Below, in pieces: positions 14,438 to 21,543 of a DNA stretch of 64,000 nucleotides; within the stretch, counting starts at the first letter, position 1, and each line of letters opens with the position of its first letter. A model generated the notes under the pieces. The model made no database searches. It was not told the origin of the DNA and was given only the letters and a program-made list of their open reading frames with translations. Source of the DNA: Oscillospiraceae bacterium (GTDB lineage Bacteria; Bacillota; Clostridia; Oscillospirales; CAG-272); NCBI GenBank assembly GCA_015064205.1, contig SVSR01000002.1:62001-126000 (forward strand), written 5' to 3'. The position numbers and the translations under genes are program-made.

Positions 14438-14998
14438 TTATTTGAGAGGCTCTCCGTTTGCATCAAACAGCGGAAGGGGCGCAAGCACCGTTATATCTTC
14501 TCTCTCGATTGCATCGCCCTCGGCAAGCACCGCCATTTTCCCGACGATATTGCCGCCAACTGCTTCTACAAGCTTTTCCATAGCCGCAAGCGATTCTCCC
14601 GTGCTTATAACGTCGTCAATAATAAGCACTCTCTTGCCGCGTATAAGGTCTGCTTCCTTTTTACCGATGCAGAGCATTTGCTCCTTTTTGGTTGTTATGG
14701 ACGTTACCGTTACTCTCACAATATCTTCCATATAAACCTTTTCGCCTTTTCTTGCAACAACGTATTCGTTTTCGCTCATCTGGCGCGCCATTTCGTGAAT
14801 AAGCGGTATGCTTTTTGCCTCAGCTGTCAGAAGTATGTCGTGCTCGGGCGCGATCTTTGCAAGCGCACCTGCGCATGCCACGGTAAGTTCAACGTCGCCA
14901 AAGAGAATAAATGCGGCAATTTTGAGTGTGTCGCTCACGCTAAAAAGCCTGAGGTCTCTTTTTACGCCTGCAACGTCAAGGCTATAATATTCCTTCAT
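14438..14998 (-). CDS. Purine-type phosphoribosyltransferase
   Basis: The protein carries the PRPP-binding signature of type I phosphoribosyltransferases, VLIIDDVISTGES (about residues 124-136), and an overall layout like adenine PRTases, which make a nucleotide from a base and PRPP. The specific base is uncertain, so I give no symbol. The ATG at 14998 (MKEYYSL) is the conventional start; a TTG at 15013 would add five residues. Neither has a well-spaced ribosome binding site. It is transcribed away from the lrp regulator gene. A GC-rich imperfect hairpin lies past the stop (about 14393-14424) but lacks a T-run. Confidence 0.8.
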   Translation of the reverse strand: MKEYYSLDVAGVKRDLRLFSVSDTLKIAAFILFGDVELTVACAGALAKIAPEHDILLTAEAKSIPLIHEMARQMSENEYVVARKGEKVYMEDIVRVTVTSITTKKEQMLCIGKKEADLIRGKRVLIIDDVISTGESLAAMEKLVEAVGGNIVGKMAVLAEGDAIEREDITVLAPLPLFDANGEPLK

Positions 14999-15158
14999 AA
15001 AATATGTACCCAACCTTTCATTAAAGCTTCAAAAAATGTAATTTTATAATTCCAAATAAATTATACACAAAACTGATCCTATGTGCAATAGATTTACATA
15101 ATATTTTATTATTTGAAAAATTTTTGAAATTTTTTGGTATCTTTTATTCAACAAATCA

Positions 15159-15187
15159 TTGACACGCCGAAATTTTTTTGGTATAAT
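15159..15187 (+). promoter_or_regulatory. Consensus sigma-A promoter of the Lrp/AsnC gene
   Basis: TTGACA (15159-15164) and TATAAT (15182-15187) are separated by exactly 17 bases. Two near-identical tracts, GAAAT6GGTAT at 15126-15140 and GAAAT7GGTAT at 15169-15184, lie upstream of and across this promoter and could be autoregulatory sites. Confidence 0.8.
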
Positions 15188-15237
15188 TAGTCGAAAAGCA
15201 GAATTTATACGGAAATATAAAGGAGACATAGCCTGCT

Positions 15238-15711
15238 ATGGAAAAACGCTCTATGGATAAAATCGATCTTGAGATACTTGCCTGCCTTAAAGAAAATGCA
15301 AGAATGAAAGCGTCGGATATAAGTAAAAAGATCAATCTTTCGGTGTCTGCGGTTATTGAGCGTATCAAAAAGCTTGAAGCCAACGGTACTATCGAGAAGT
15401 ATACTATAACGCTCAATCAGAAACAGCTCGGAAACGATCTTATCGCTCTTATGGAGGTAAGCCTTGAGCATCCAAAGTATTATGACGTTTTCGCTGAAAT
15501 GGTACACGATACGGAAAGCATACAGTCCTGCTACTACCTTACGGGTGAATACGATTTTATGCTCAAGATATTCACAGATTCTTCCGACAGCCTTGAAAAG
15601 CTTCACCGTAAGATAAAAAGCGTTTCGGGCGTTCAGTCCACACGTACTCACTTCGTTTTGAAATCGGTAAAAAGCAATTCATCGGTTATTCCCGAGCTTG
15701 ATATGGAATAA
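15238..15711 (+). CDS. Lrp/AsnC family transcriptional regulator
   Basis: The 157-residue protein has the family layout: an N-terminal winged helix-turn-helix (about 5-55, LDLEIL-type start followed by KASDISKKINLSVSAVIERI) and a C-terminal RAM ligand-binding domain (about 65-150, with CYYLTGEYDFMLKI). Such regulators form octamers and sense amino acids. It lies just upstream of, and in the same direction as, the methionine transporter genes, so methionine or a related amino acid is a reasonable ligand guess, though this is inference. AAGGAG stands before ATG 15238; a second in-frame ATG five codons on (MDKIDLEIL) is also possible. Confidence 0.92.
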   Translation: MEKRSMDKIDLEILACLKENARMKASDISKKINLSVSAVIERIKKLEANGTIEKYTITLNQKQLGNDLIALMEVSLEHPKYYDVFAEMVHDTESIQSCYYLTGEYDFMLKIFTDSSDSLEKLHRKIKSVSGVQSTRTHFVLKSVKSNSSVIPELDME

Positions 15712-15726
15712 AATTTACATAAACTC

Positions 15727-15755
15727 TTGACACAGCACTCGCATCGTGCTATAAT
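15727..15755 (+). promoter_or_regulatory. Consensus promoter of the met leader and metQNI
   Basis: TTGACA (15727-15732) and TATAAT (15750-15755) are 17 bases apart, a perfect sigma-A promoter. The spacer holds an inverted repeat AGCAC-N7-GTGCT (15734-15750) that could bind a repressor. Transcription should start near 15762, giving a leader of about 230 bases before metQ. Confidence 0.85.
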
Positions 15756-15793
15756 TTAGCCAACAAAAGTGTAAAGTTTAAGGAGAAAGCATC

Positions 15794-15871
15794 ATGGTTA
15801 AACTTTTTGCTATGATGGATATGACAGGGATGTGCATGTATACCATGCGCATGCGTTCTTATGCCTGTTAA
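15794..15871 (+). CDS. Met-rich leader peptide of metQNI (25 aa)
   Basis: This is a 25-codon ORF, too short for ordinary gene calling. AAGGAG (15780-15785) sits 8 bases before its ATG, an ideal distance. Met is at codons 1, 7, 8, 10, 13, 15, 18 and 20, and Cys at codons 14 and 25, so ten of 25 residues contain sulfur. It ends with TAA. It has no features of a folded protein, and its position between a consensus promoter and a terminator upstream of a methionine transporter operon suggests a sensor of charged Met-tRNA. No homologue is known to me. Confidence 0.75.
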   Translation: MVKLFAMMDMTGMCMYTMRMRSYAC

Positions 15872-15920
15872 TATCCGATGCTTTCTGTAATATAGCGCAC
15901 AGAGAATTGTGTTTGACTTT

Positions 15921-15949
15921 CGGGAAGCAGAGAAAGCTTCCCGTTTTTT
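15921..15949 (+). terminator. Intrinsic terminator in the metQNI leader
   Basis: A perfect 8-bp stem CGGGAAGC/GCTTCCCG (15921-15928 with 15936-15943), with loop AGAGAAA, is followed by T6. It lies 42 bases before the metQ start codon, so it must be read through for transporter expression. Confidence 0.85.
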
Positions 15950-15991
15950 ACTGTTTTCAATTTAATTTTATATACATAAAGGAGAACCATC

Positions 15992-16840
15992 ATGAAAAAG
16001 GTATTATCTTTTGTACTCGCAACAGCACTTCTTATAGCGTCCGCTCTCGTTATGTCTTCATGCGGATCTGACGCTATCACGATCGCAGTTCCAAACGACA
16101 CCACAAACGAAGCCCGCGCTCTTCTTCTTCTTGAAGACAACGGCATCATAACTCTTAAAGAGGGTGCAGGCATCACAGCAACAATCCTCGACATTGAATC
16201 CAATCCTCATGGCATTGAGTTCAAAGAAGTTGAAGCTGCTCAGCTTCCCAACATACTTCAGGACGTTGACTATGCTATAATCAACTCAAACTACGCTATC
16301 GCGGCAGATATGAACCCCGTTGAAGACTCTCTCGCTATAGAGGGCGCGTCTTCCGCATACAGCAATATCATTGCAGTTAAAGAAGGTAATGAGAACACAG
16401 ACAAGATAAAGGCTCTCGTTGCAGCTCTTGAAAGCCGTGCTGTTGCAGACTACATAGCACAGACATATGCCGGCGCAGTTGTCGGCGTTGTTGCAAACCC
16501 CGGCGACGGATATGCAGCTGACGTTGACTATGCAGCCCTTGACGGTGCCGAGATCTCCGTTGCCGCTTCTCCCGCTCCTCACGCAGAGATCCTTGCAATA
16601 GCAAAGGACATCCTTGCCGAAAAGAACATTACACTTAAGATCGTTGAGTTTACAGACTACGTTCAGCCCAACAACGTTGTTGAAAGCGGCGAGATCGACG
16701 CTAACTACTTCCAGCACGTTCCTTATCTTGACGACTTCAATGCTCAGAACGGCACACACATCGTATCCGCTGCCGCTATCCACGTTGAGCCCCTCGGACT
16801 TTACGGCGGCAAGCAGACAACACTTGACGCTCTGAAATAA
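15992..16840 (+). CDS. metQ: Methionine ABC transporter substrate-binding lipoprotein MetQ
   Basis: MetQ is the NlpA-family lipoprotein that captures methionine outside the membrane for MetNI. The 282-residue protein has a lipoprotein signal with the lipobox VMSSC, giving lipidated Cys24, and then two lobes typical of the family (ITIAVPNDTTNEARALLLLE; DYAIINSNYAI; VVESGEIDANYFQHVPYLD). AAAGGAG lies 8 bases before ATG 15992. It is first of metQ-metN-metI, as in many Firmicutes. Expression is probably controlled by the leader attenuator upstream. Confidence 0.95.
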   Translation: MKKVLSFVLATALLIASALVMSSCGSDAITIAVPNDTTNEARALLLLEDNGIITLKEGAGITATILDIESNPHGIEFKEVEAAQLPNILQDVDYAIINSNYAIAADMNPVEDSLAIEGASSAYSNIIAVKEGNENTDKIKALVAALESRAVADYIAQTYAGAVVGVVANPGDGYAADVDYAALDGAEISVAASPAPHAEILAIAKDILAEKNITLKIVEFTDYVQPNNVVESGEIDANYFQHVPYLDDFNAQNGTHIVSAAAIHVEPLGLYGGKQTTLDALK

Positions 16841-16904
16841 TAAAAGTTTACCGTTGCCGCAGAGTTTTTCTGCGGCAGTGGATTTTATAAGAAAGAGTTA
16901 AATC

Positions 16905-17909
16905 ATGATTGAAATAAAGAATCTGTCCAAGAGCTTTCAGGGCTCAGACGGTGAAGTCAATGCGCTTAAAAACGTAACGCTAACAATAAATGACGGCGAT
17001 ATCTACGGAATTATTGGCATGAGCGGCGCGGGAAAAAGCACGCTTGTGAGATGCATCAACATGCTTGAGCGCCCCACAGACGGTAAGGTAGTTATAAACG
17101 GTACAGACATCGGCGCGCTTTCAAAGGGCGAGCTTTTGCGCGTGCGCCGCAAGGTAACGATGATATTCCAGGGCTTTAATCTGCTTATGCAGAGAACATG
17201 CCTTAAGAACATATGCTTTCCGCTTGAGCTTGCAGGAGTTGACAAGAAAAGTGCGCGCAAGCGTGCGCTTGAGCTTCTTGATATCGTTGGTCTGCCCGAC
17301 AAGGCAAACGCGTATCCGGCCCAGCTTTCGGGCGGTCAGCAACAGCGTATCGCAATAGCGCGTGCTCTTGCAACAGACCCTGAGATACTGCTTTGCGACG
17401 AAGCAACGAGCGCTCTTGACCCGAACACCACACACTCTATACTTTCGCTGATACGCGAGATAAATAAGAGACTTGGTATAACGGTTATAGTTATAACCCA
17501 CCAGATGAGCGTTGTTGAAGAAATATGCAACCGTGTTGCCATTCTTGACGGCGGCGTTGTTGTTGAAGAAGGCCCTGTTGCAGAGGTCTTTTCAAAGCCA
17601 AAGTCTGCGGCGGCTAAAAAGCTTGTTTTCCCCGACGGTGCTGACGAGATAATCGTAGACACGGACGAAAAGAAGCTAAGGGTTGTATTCAACGGCGCAT
17701 ATGCAACACGCACGCCGATGATCACGCAAATGGCAGTTGACATAAGCATCACCGCCAACATTTTAGCGGCTTCAACAAGATGTATCGGCGACAAGGTATA
17801 CGGAAATATGCTTCTCGGTGTACCCGATGAAGAAAGCGCTAAGAAAGCTATAGAGTATCTGACAAAAACAGAGGCAGTTTTCGTCGAGGAGGTGTGTGAT
17901 AATGTTTGA
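16905..17909 (+). CDS. metN: Methionine ABC transporter ATP-binding protein MetN
   Basis: MetN is the ATPase of the methionine importer. The 334 residues show Walker A GMSGAGKST (38-46), the ABC signature LSGGQQQR (141-148), Walker B ILLCDEATS with Asp165-Glu166, and a C-terminal NIL domain (about 250-330) that in characterised MetN proteins binds methionine and inhibits transport allosterically. Length is typical. Its stop lies inside metI: the two genes overlap by 8 bases, so translation is likely coupled. Confidence 0.96.
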   Translation: MIEIKNLSKSFQGSDGEVNALKNVTLTINDGDIYGIIGMSGAGKSTLVRCINMLERPTDGKVVINGTDIGALSKGELLRVRRKVTMIFQGFNLLMQRTCLKNICFPLELAGVDKKSARKRALELLDIVGLPDKANAYPAQLSGGQQQRIAIARALATDPEILLCDEATSALDPNTTHSILSLIREINKRLGITVIVITHQMSVVEEICNRVAILDGGVVVEEGPVAEVFSKPKSAAAKKLVFPDGADEIIVDTDEKKLRVVFNGAYATRTPMITQMAVDISITANILAASTRCIGDKVYGNMLLGVPDEESAKKAIEYLTKTEAVFVEEVCDNV

Positions 17910-18606
17910 TAAAGTATTTTCACAACAGGCTTTTGACGAAGCTCTTGCGATAATTGTAAACGAGTTCCCGATGGCTATATGGGAAACCTTTTACGTAACG
18001 GTGCTCTCAACAGCATTTGCAATAATCCTCGGACTTCCGCTCGGCGTTTTGCTTGTTGCAGGAGAAAAGAACGGCGTTCTGCCTCTGCCCGCGTGGCTTA
18101 TGCAGGTGCTTAACGTTGTTATCAACCTTTTGCGCTCAGTGCCGTTTCTGATACTTATGATACTCGTTTTCCCTCTGTCACGCCTTATTGTAGGAACAAC
18201 GGTCGGAACGGTTGCATCAATAGTACCGCTTGTTATAGCGGCGTTTCCCTTTATTGCAAGGCTTGTTGAGTCAAGCCTGAGGGAAGTCAACCCGAACATA
18301 ATCGAAGCGGCAGAGAGCATGGGCTCAACACCCTTTCAGATCATAACAAAGGTGATGATACCCGAAAGTGTACCGTCGCTTATATCAAACGCAACAATCG
18401 CGATCACGACCATACTCGGTTACAGCGCGATGAGCGGCATCATCGGCGGCGGCGGACTTGGTAAGATAGCGATAAACTACGGCTATTACAGATACAAATA
18501 CCTCGTAATGCTTATCGCAGTAATACTTCTTATTCTTATGGTACAGGTATTCCAGAGCCTTGGTACTTATCTTGCGACCAAGTGTGATAAGAGGCTTAAG
18601 AAGTAA
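17902..18606 (+). CDS. metI: Methionine ABC transporter permease MetI
   Basis: MetI is the membrane subunit of the methionine importer, with about five to six transmembrane segments and the coupling-helix EAA motif (EAAESMGSTPFQIITKVMIP), followed by the family phrase GYSAMSGIIGGGGLG. I chose ATG 17902 because AGGAGG at 17887-17892 stands 9 bases upstream; a GTG at 17896 is only 3 bases from it. The start lies inside the end of metN. A terminator follows the gene. Confidence 0.95.
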   Translation: MFDKVFSQQAFDEALAIIVNEFPMAIWETFYVTVLSTAFAIILGLPLGVLLVAGEKNGVLPLPAWLMQVLNVVINLLRSVPFLILMILVFPLSRLIVGTTVGTVASIVPLVIAAFPFIARLVESSLREVNPNIIEAAESMGSTPFQIITKVMIPESVPSLISNATIAITTILGYSAMSGIIGGGGLGKIAINYGYYRYKYLVMLIAVILLILMVQVFQSLGTYLATKCDKRLKK

Positions 18607-18650
18607 TAAAACCTTTTTACACTACTTCTCATAGATATAATTACAAACTT

Positions 18651-18680
18651 CGGCAGAGATATTGTTTCTCTGCCGATTTT
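18651..18680 (+). terminator. Terminator of metQNI
   Basis: A perfect 9-bp stem CGGCAGAGA/TCTCTGCCG (18651-18659 with 18667-18675) with a 7-base loop is followed by ATTTTG. The T-run is short, so read-through into the transposase gene is possible. Confidence 0.75.
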
Positions 18681-18706
18681 GTAGTATAATAGATTAGGTG
18701 ATGACA

Positions 18707-19231
18707 ATGGATAAAGAAAGGAAATTTTCAAAAAGAAAGCATCCTCGTCTTGATAACTTTGATTACAGTTCTAATGGTGCATATTTTATAACGATTTGTA
18801 CGCATAACAGACGATGCGTGTTGTCTCGCATCGTAGGGCGGGGGCTTGCTCCCGCCGAAATAAACAACATAGAATATACTTCATTTGGACTGATTGCACA
18901 GAATCAATTATTATTGCTTGAAAAGCGATATTCTTGCCTTTCGGTGGATAAATATGTAATTATGCCTAATCATATTCATGCAGTTTTAATTCTAAATGGG
19001 GAAATGGCGGGAGCAAGCCCCCGCCCTACGGTTATGGATATCGTTTGTGCTTATAAATCATTAACAACAAGAGAATGTAAAAAGACAGGTTTTGTAGACA
19101 AATTATTTCAGAGCTCTTTTTACGAGCATATTATACGAGGGCGAGAGGATTATGACAAAATTGTAAAGTACATCTGCGAAAACCCTATGCATTGGTGTTA
19201 CGATGAATTATATACAGAGGAAGTGTGGTAG
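18707..19231 (+). CDS. REP-associated tyrosine transposase (RAYT, Y1_Tnp family)
   Basis: This is a single-strand HUH-type nuclease of the IS200/RAYT group. It opens with the family pattern RKHPRLDNFDYSSNGAYFIT, has the HUH motif in MPNHIHAVLIL, and ends with the usual region EDYDKIVKYICENPMHW, which should carry the catalytic Tyr. Two REP palindromes lie within the gene and are read in frame as GRGLAPAE and AGASPRPT. The start is uncertain among GTG 18698, ATG 18701 and ATG 18707; the last is best spaced from AGG at 18696-18698. No flanking element ends are seen, as expected for a domesticated RAYT. Known RAYTs bind or move REP sequences. Confidence 0.88.
   Translation: MDKERKFSKRKHPRLDNFDYSSNGAYFITICTHNRRCVLSRIVGRGLAPAEINNIEYTSFGLIAQNQLLLLEKRYSCLSVDKYVIMPNHIHAVLILNGEMAGASPRPTVMDIVCAYKSLTTRECKKTGFVDKLFQSSFYEHIIRGREDYDKIVKYICENPMHWCYDELYTEEVW
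18832..18856 (-). repeat. REP-like palindromic repeat, copy 2 (inverted, inside RAYT)
   Basis: This is the exact reverse complement of the repeat at 5-29 and 19006-19030. It is read through in the transposase frame as GRGLAPA. With the copy at 19006 it forms an inverted pair separated by about 150 bases. Confidence 0.75.
19006..19030 (+). repeat. REP-like palindromic repeat, copy 3 (inside RAYT)
   Basis: This is an exact 25-base match to the repeat at 5-29. It is read in the transposase frame as AGASPRPT and lies just after the HUH motif. Confidence 0.75.
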
Positions 19232-19286
19232 TTTTCTCGCCGCATTTATAAGACAAAAGCGAAGCTTGGAATAAAAGGAGTTTATT

Positions 19287-19586
19287 ATGAAAAACAGAGC
19301 AAAGATTTTTACGGTTATTAACTATATACTTTCAAGCATTTTATGGATATTAGGCATTCTCACTTTGTTGTTTAATATTCTGGGGCTTTGGTCTCCGTGG
19401 CAGCTTGCAGGTTTTGGATTTATTTTATATCTCCCTGTTCAGATTGCTTCAATGATTCTCTCCGTTATTTTTTCCCACATTGAAAACAACTCTAAAATGA
19501 TAGTTTTGAATTTTGTTTCATTTGCTATTTCAGCAGGTTTTATCATTCTTACAATATTCGTATCATCAACATGGTTTAGATGGTAA
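19287..19586 (+). CDS. Small three-helix membrane protein, unknown function
   Basis: The 99-residue protein is mostly hydrophobic, with three predicted membrane segments (about 10-33, 40-64 and 72-95) joined by short loops; the second loop holds SHIENNSK. I do not recognise the family. AAAGGAG stands 7 bases before the ATG, and a strong terminator follows at once, so it is a genuine small gene. Its neighbour upstream is the RAYT gene, in an accessory patch, and no function can be inferred. Confidence 0.7.
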   Translation: MKNRAKIFTVINYILSSILWILGILTLLFNILGLWSPWQLAGFGFILYLPVQIASMILSVIFSHIENNSKMIVLNFVSFAISAGFIILTIFVSSTWFRW

Positions 19587-19591
19587 AACAT

Positions 19592-19629
19592 CCCCCGACA
19601 GATTTTTGAAGTCTGTCGGGGGGTTATTT
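19592..19629 (+). terminator. Strong intrinsic terminator after the small membrane protein gene
   Basis: A perfect 11-bp stem (19592-19602 with 19612-19622, CCCCCGACAGA and its complement) with a 9-base loop is followed by GTTATTTTTT. It also lies just past the stop of the convergent gene at 19632, so it may serve both. Confidence 0.85.
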
Positions 19630-19631
19630 TT

Positions 19632-20015
19632 TCACGATATTCTCGTCAGATACTGACAGTATACGTATACGTTCTGTATCTTTTTTGCTTCAACGCCGTC
19701 GTCGGCATGTATCACCGGTTGCGTTTCAGACGGGGTTATATAAAGCTTGAACACTATCGCATCCTGTCCTGTACGGATATTTCGTATGCGCTTGTATGCA
19801 AAATCACGTTTTCTTATCCCGAGATAATCGTACATAACAGTTTCTATCTCACGGTTTGAAAAGCATTTGAGTATATGAGCATCGTCATATGCATCAAGTA
19901 TATGCCCCGCGTCAGAAAGCGACATATTATAGCATTTGAACACGCCCTCGTTAAGCACGCTCATCATACTGCTATTATCAAGAAGCAAAAGCGGAAGTTC
20001 TTTGAATTTATCCAT
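19632..20015 (-). CDS. Hypothetical protein of 127 aa
   Basis: I do not recognise this protein. It starts MDKFKELPLLLLDNSSMMSV, is mostly polar and soluble in appearance, has no signal peptide, and contains a conserved-looking centre (SLSDAGHILDAYDDAHILKC) and a basic stretch (GIRKRDFAYKRIRNIRTG). The start at 20015 is chosen because AGAGGGTG stands 8 bases before it; an ATG at 20039 overlaps that ribosome binding site. It lies alone between a terminator and a repeat element. It could be accessory. Confidence 0.6.
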   Translation of the reverse strand: MDKFKELPLLLLDNSSMMSVLNEGVFKCYNMSLSDAGHILDAYDDAHILKCFSNREIETVMYDYLGIRKRDFAYKRIRNIRTGQDAIVFKLYITPSETQPVIHADDGVEAKKIQNVYVYCQYLTRIS

Positions 20016-20108
20016 AAAAAGCACCCTCTTTACAGCCATTATTGTTTAATACAATATATGTAAGACTGTCAAAGAGGGTGTTTTTTATTTGTAACTTGTG
20101 CTCCGCCG

Positions 20109-20165
20109 GCTCCCTCCGTCACGGTTTTACCGTGCCACCTCCCTCGCGGAGGGAGGCTTTGGCGA
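20109..20165. repeat. Interspersed palindromic repeat element
   Basis: This GC-rich intergenic unit folds into two hairpins: CACGG-TTTTA-CCGTG (20120-20134) and the perfect 8-bp CCTCCCTC-GCG-GAGGGAGG (20138-20156). It differs in base composition from the flanks and looks, from memory, like the dispersed repeats common in gut Clostridia. It lies between two minus-strand genes and has no T-run. Copy number cannot be judged from this window, where it occurs once. Confidence 0.6.
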
Positions 20166-20205
20166 GAGAGCGCACCATTGAAAGTGCGTACTGTAACCGA
20201 CAATA

Positions 20206-21477
20206 TTATTTTACAATTTTTCTTGCTTCAAGGTAGTATCTCTTATCGTGCGCCTCTCCCATAGAGAAGGTCTTTCTCGGGAGTGAGCCGCCGAGTATTA
20301 CGCTCTTGAAAAGCTCGTCCTTGCCCATGCCGTCAAACAAAAATCCTATCGCATTTTCTTTGTTTGCAAGCGTTTTTGTAGACTCAACACCGTGAATATA
20401 GTCAACGTATCCTGCATTTTCTTTAAGATATTTGTCTATAAACTTCTGAAGTGCGCCAACGGCAAGCTCCTCTTTTGAATTCTTTATAATAACCTTTTCG
20501 CTTGTTTTTTCGCTGACACATTCTATTTCAAAGGCGTTTTCGCCGCCCTTGTTTTCTTCTGCATACGCTTTCAGCGCGCTCATGACCTTATCCGAGTCAC
20601 ACTCGAAAATTACTCTGTAAATCGGTTCAAACTCAAGCGCCGCGTCGTGAATATTCACGATTTCAACAAGCGCGTATCTTGCAGGATGATTTTTTGCGTC
20701 CTCACCGAGCTTTTCTTTTATTTCGCCCCAAAGCGCCTTTGCTGTTGCAAGCGAGTGGTTACCGTCGCCAACGGCAAAGAGCATCGGCTTTTTCTCGTTT
20801 GTGCCGTACTTTTTATTGTATTCATCTATATTGCAAAGCTTATCAAGCGCCTTTTCTATCTGAGCCTCTGACTCTTTGTCAACGAAGTAGCCCTCTACCT
20901 CGCCGCCGTTTTGCATAAGGGTAAACGAGTACGCCCTCTCAAAGCCTTTCTTTTTTGCAGTAATCGGCTCGATAACGCTCTTTTCCCTGTCGTCAATAAG
21001 CATCATTACGTGCGGCAGCTCAATTTCAGCGCCACGTCTTATCTCCACTCTCGGAGGTATGCGCTCAAGCACGGTTCCCTCCGTTGCGCGCACAAGCGTG
21101 TCTGCGCCCTTGTTATAGTCGTATTCTTCAAGGTCTATCATACCGATAAGGCCGTGACGTACACGTCCGTCTGCAAGCTTTCTTTCAAGATAAATCTGAG
21201 TATCGGCAAAGCTTTCAAGCACGTTTTCTCCGTAATCACTCATCGTAGCGTTTATTTTCGCTATTCTCTCTGCCGTGTCTCCCCCATCAAGATATATTTC
21301 GGGAAGCGTTACACGAAGCGCTGACGGACTATCACCGACAATGCTTTCAACCCCGTTCCAATAATCGGGTTCACTTGTATACTGGTCGCAGGCGATAGTT
21401 GCCCACTTATTCATTTTTTCTTTGTCTTCTCTGAATTTCGGCAGAAGTATATCTGCACCATAAAAACAATTTGCCAT
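20206..21477 (-). CDS. DUF1015 family protein
   Basis: The 423-residue protein begins with the DUF1015 signature: KWATIACDQYTSEPDYW near residues 25-42, then DSPSALRVTLPE, and later GDGNHSLATAKALW and FLFDGMGKDELF. The biochemical role of the family is not established; in several clostridia it neighbours serine biosynthesis genes, which is not the case here. The start at 21477 (MANCFYG) has AAAGGA 6 bases upstream; a longer form from 21510 is less likely. It is cytosolic with no signal peptide. Confidence 0.88.
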   Translation of the reverse strand: MANCFYGADILLPKFREDKEKMNKWATIACDQYTSEPDYWNGVESIVGDSPSALRVTLPEIYLDGGDTAERIAKINATMSDYGENVLESFADTQIYLERKLADGRVRHGLIGMIDLEEYDYNKGADTLVRATEGTVLERIPPRVEIRRGAEIELPHVMMLIDDREKSVIEPITAKKKGFERAYSFTLMQNGGEVEGYFVDKESEAQIEKALDKLCNIDEYNKKYGTNEKKPMLFAVGDGNHSLATAKALWGEIKEKLGEDAKNHPARYALVEIVNIHDAALEFEPIYRVIFECDSDKVMSALKAYAEENKGGENAFEIECVSEKTSEKVIIKNSKEELAVGALQKFIDKYLKENAGYVDYIHGVESTKTLANKENAIGFLFDGMGKDELFKSVILGGSLPRKTFSMGEAHDKRYYLEARKIVK

Positions 21478-21543
21478 GTTATTTCCTTTCTGATTCTGAT
21501 CAAAACGCACAGCGTTTTGCCCTTACTTATTCACTCTTAAATA

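Larger units (their letters stand above)
15784..15949 (+). promoter_or_regulatory. Candidate translation-coupled methionine attenuator
   Basis: Four pairing segments are visible. Segment 1 (15784-15793, overlapping the end of the leader's Shine-Dalgarno) pairs perfectly over 10 bp with segment 2 (15877-15886, starting 6 bases after the leader stop codon). Segment 2 can instead pair with 15931-15940 at 9 of 10 positions, which would break the terminator stem 15921-15928/15936-15943. A further 9-bp hairpin (15830-15838/15844-15852, including one G-U pair) lies in the Met-codon cluster. A ribosome stalled on Met codons would leave segment 2 free to antiterminate; one reaching the stop codon would cover it and let the terminator form. 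The mechanism is inferred; the pairings are read from the sequence. Confidence 0.7.

Noticed and set aside
15756-15990. SAM riboswitch or T-box upstream of metQ
   Set aside because: The leader is filled by a well-placed short ORF; I see no T-box sequence (UGGNACC core) and no obvious S-box core. A covariance-model search would settle this.
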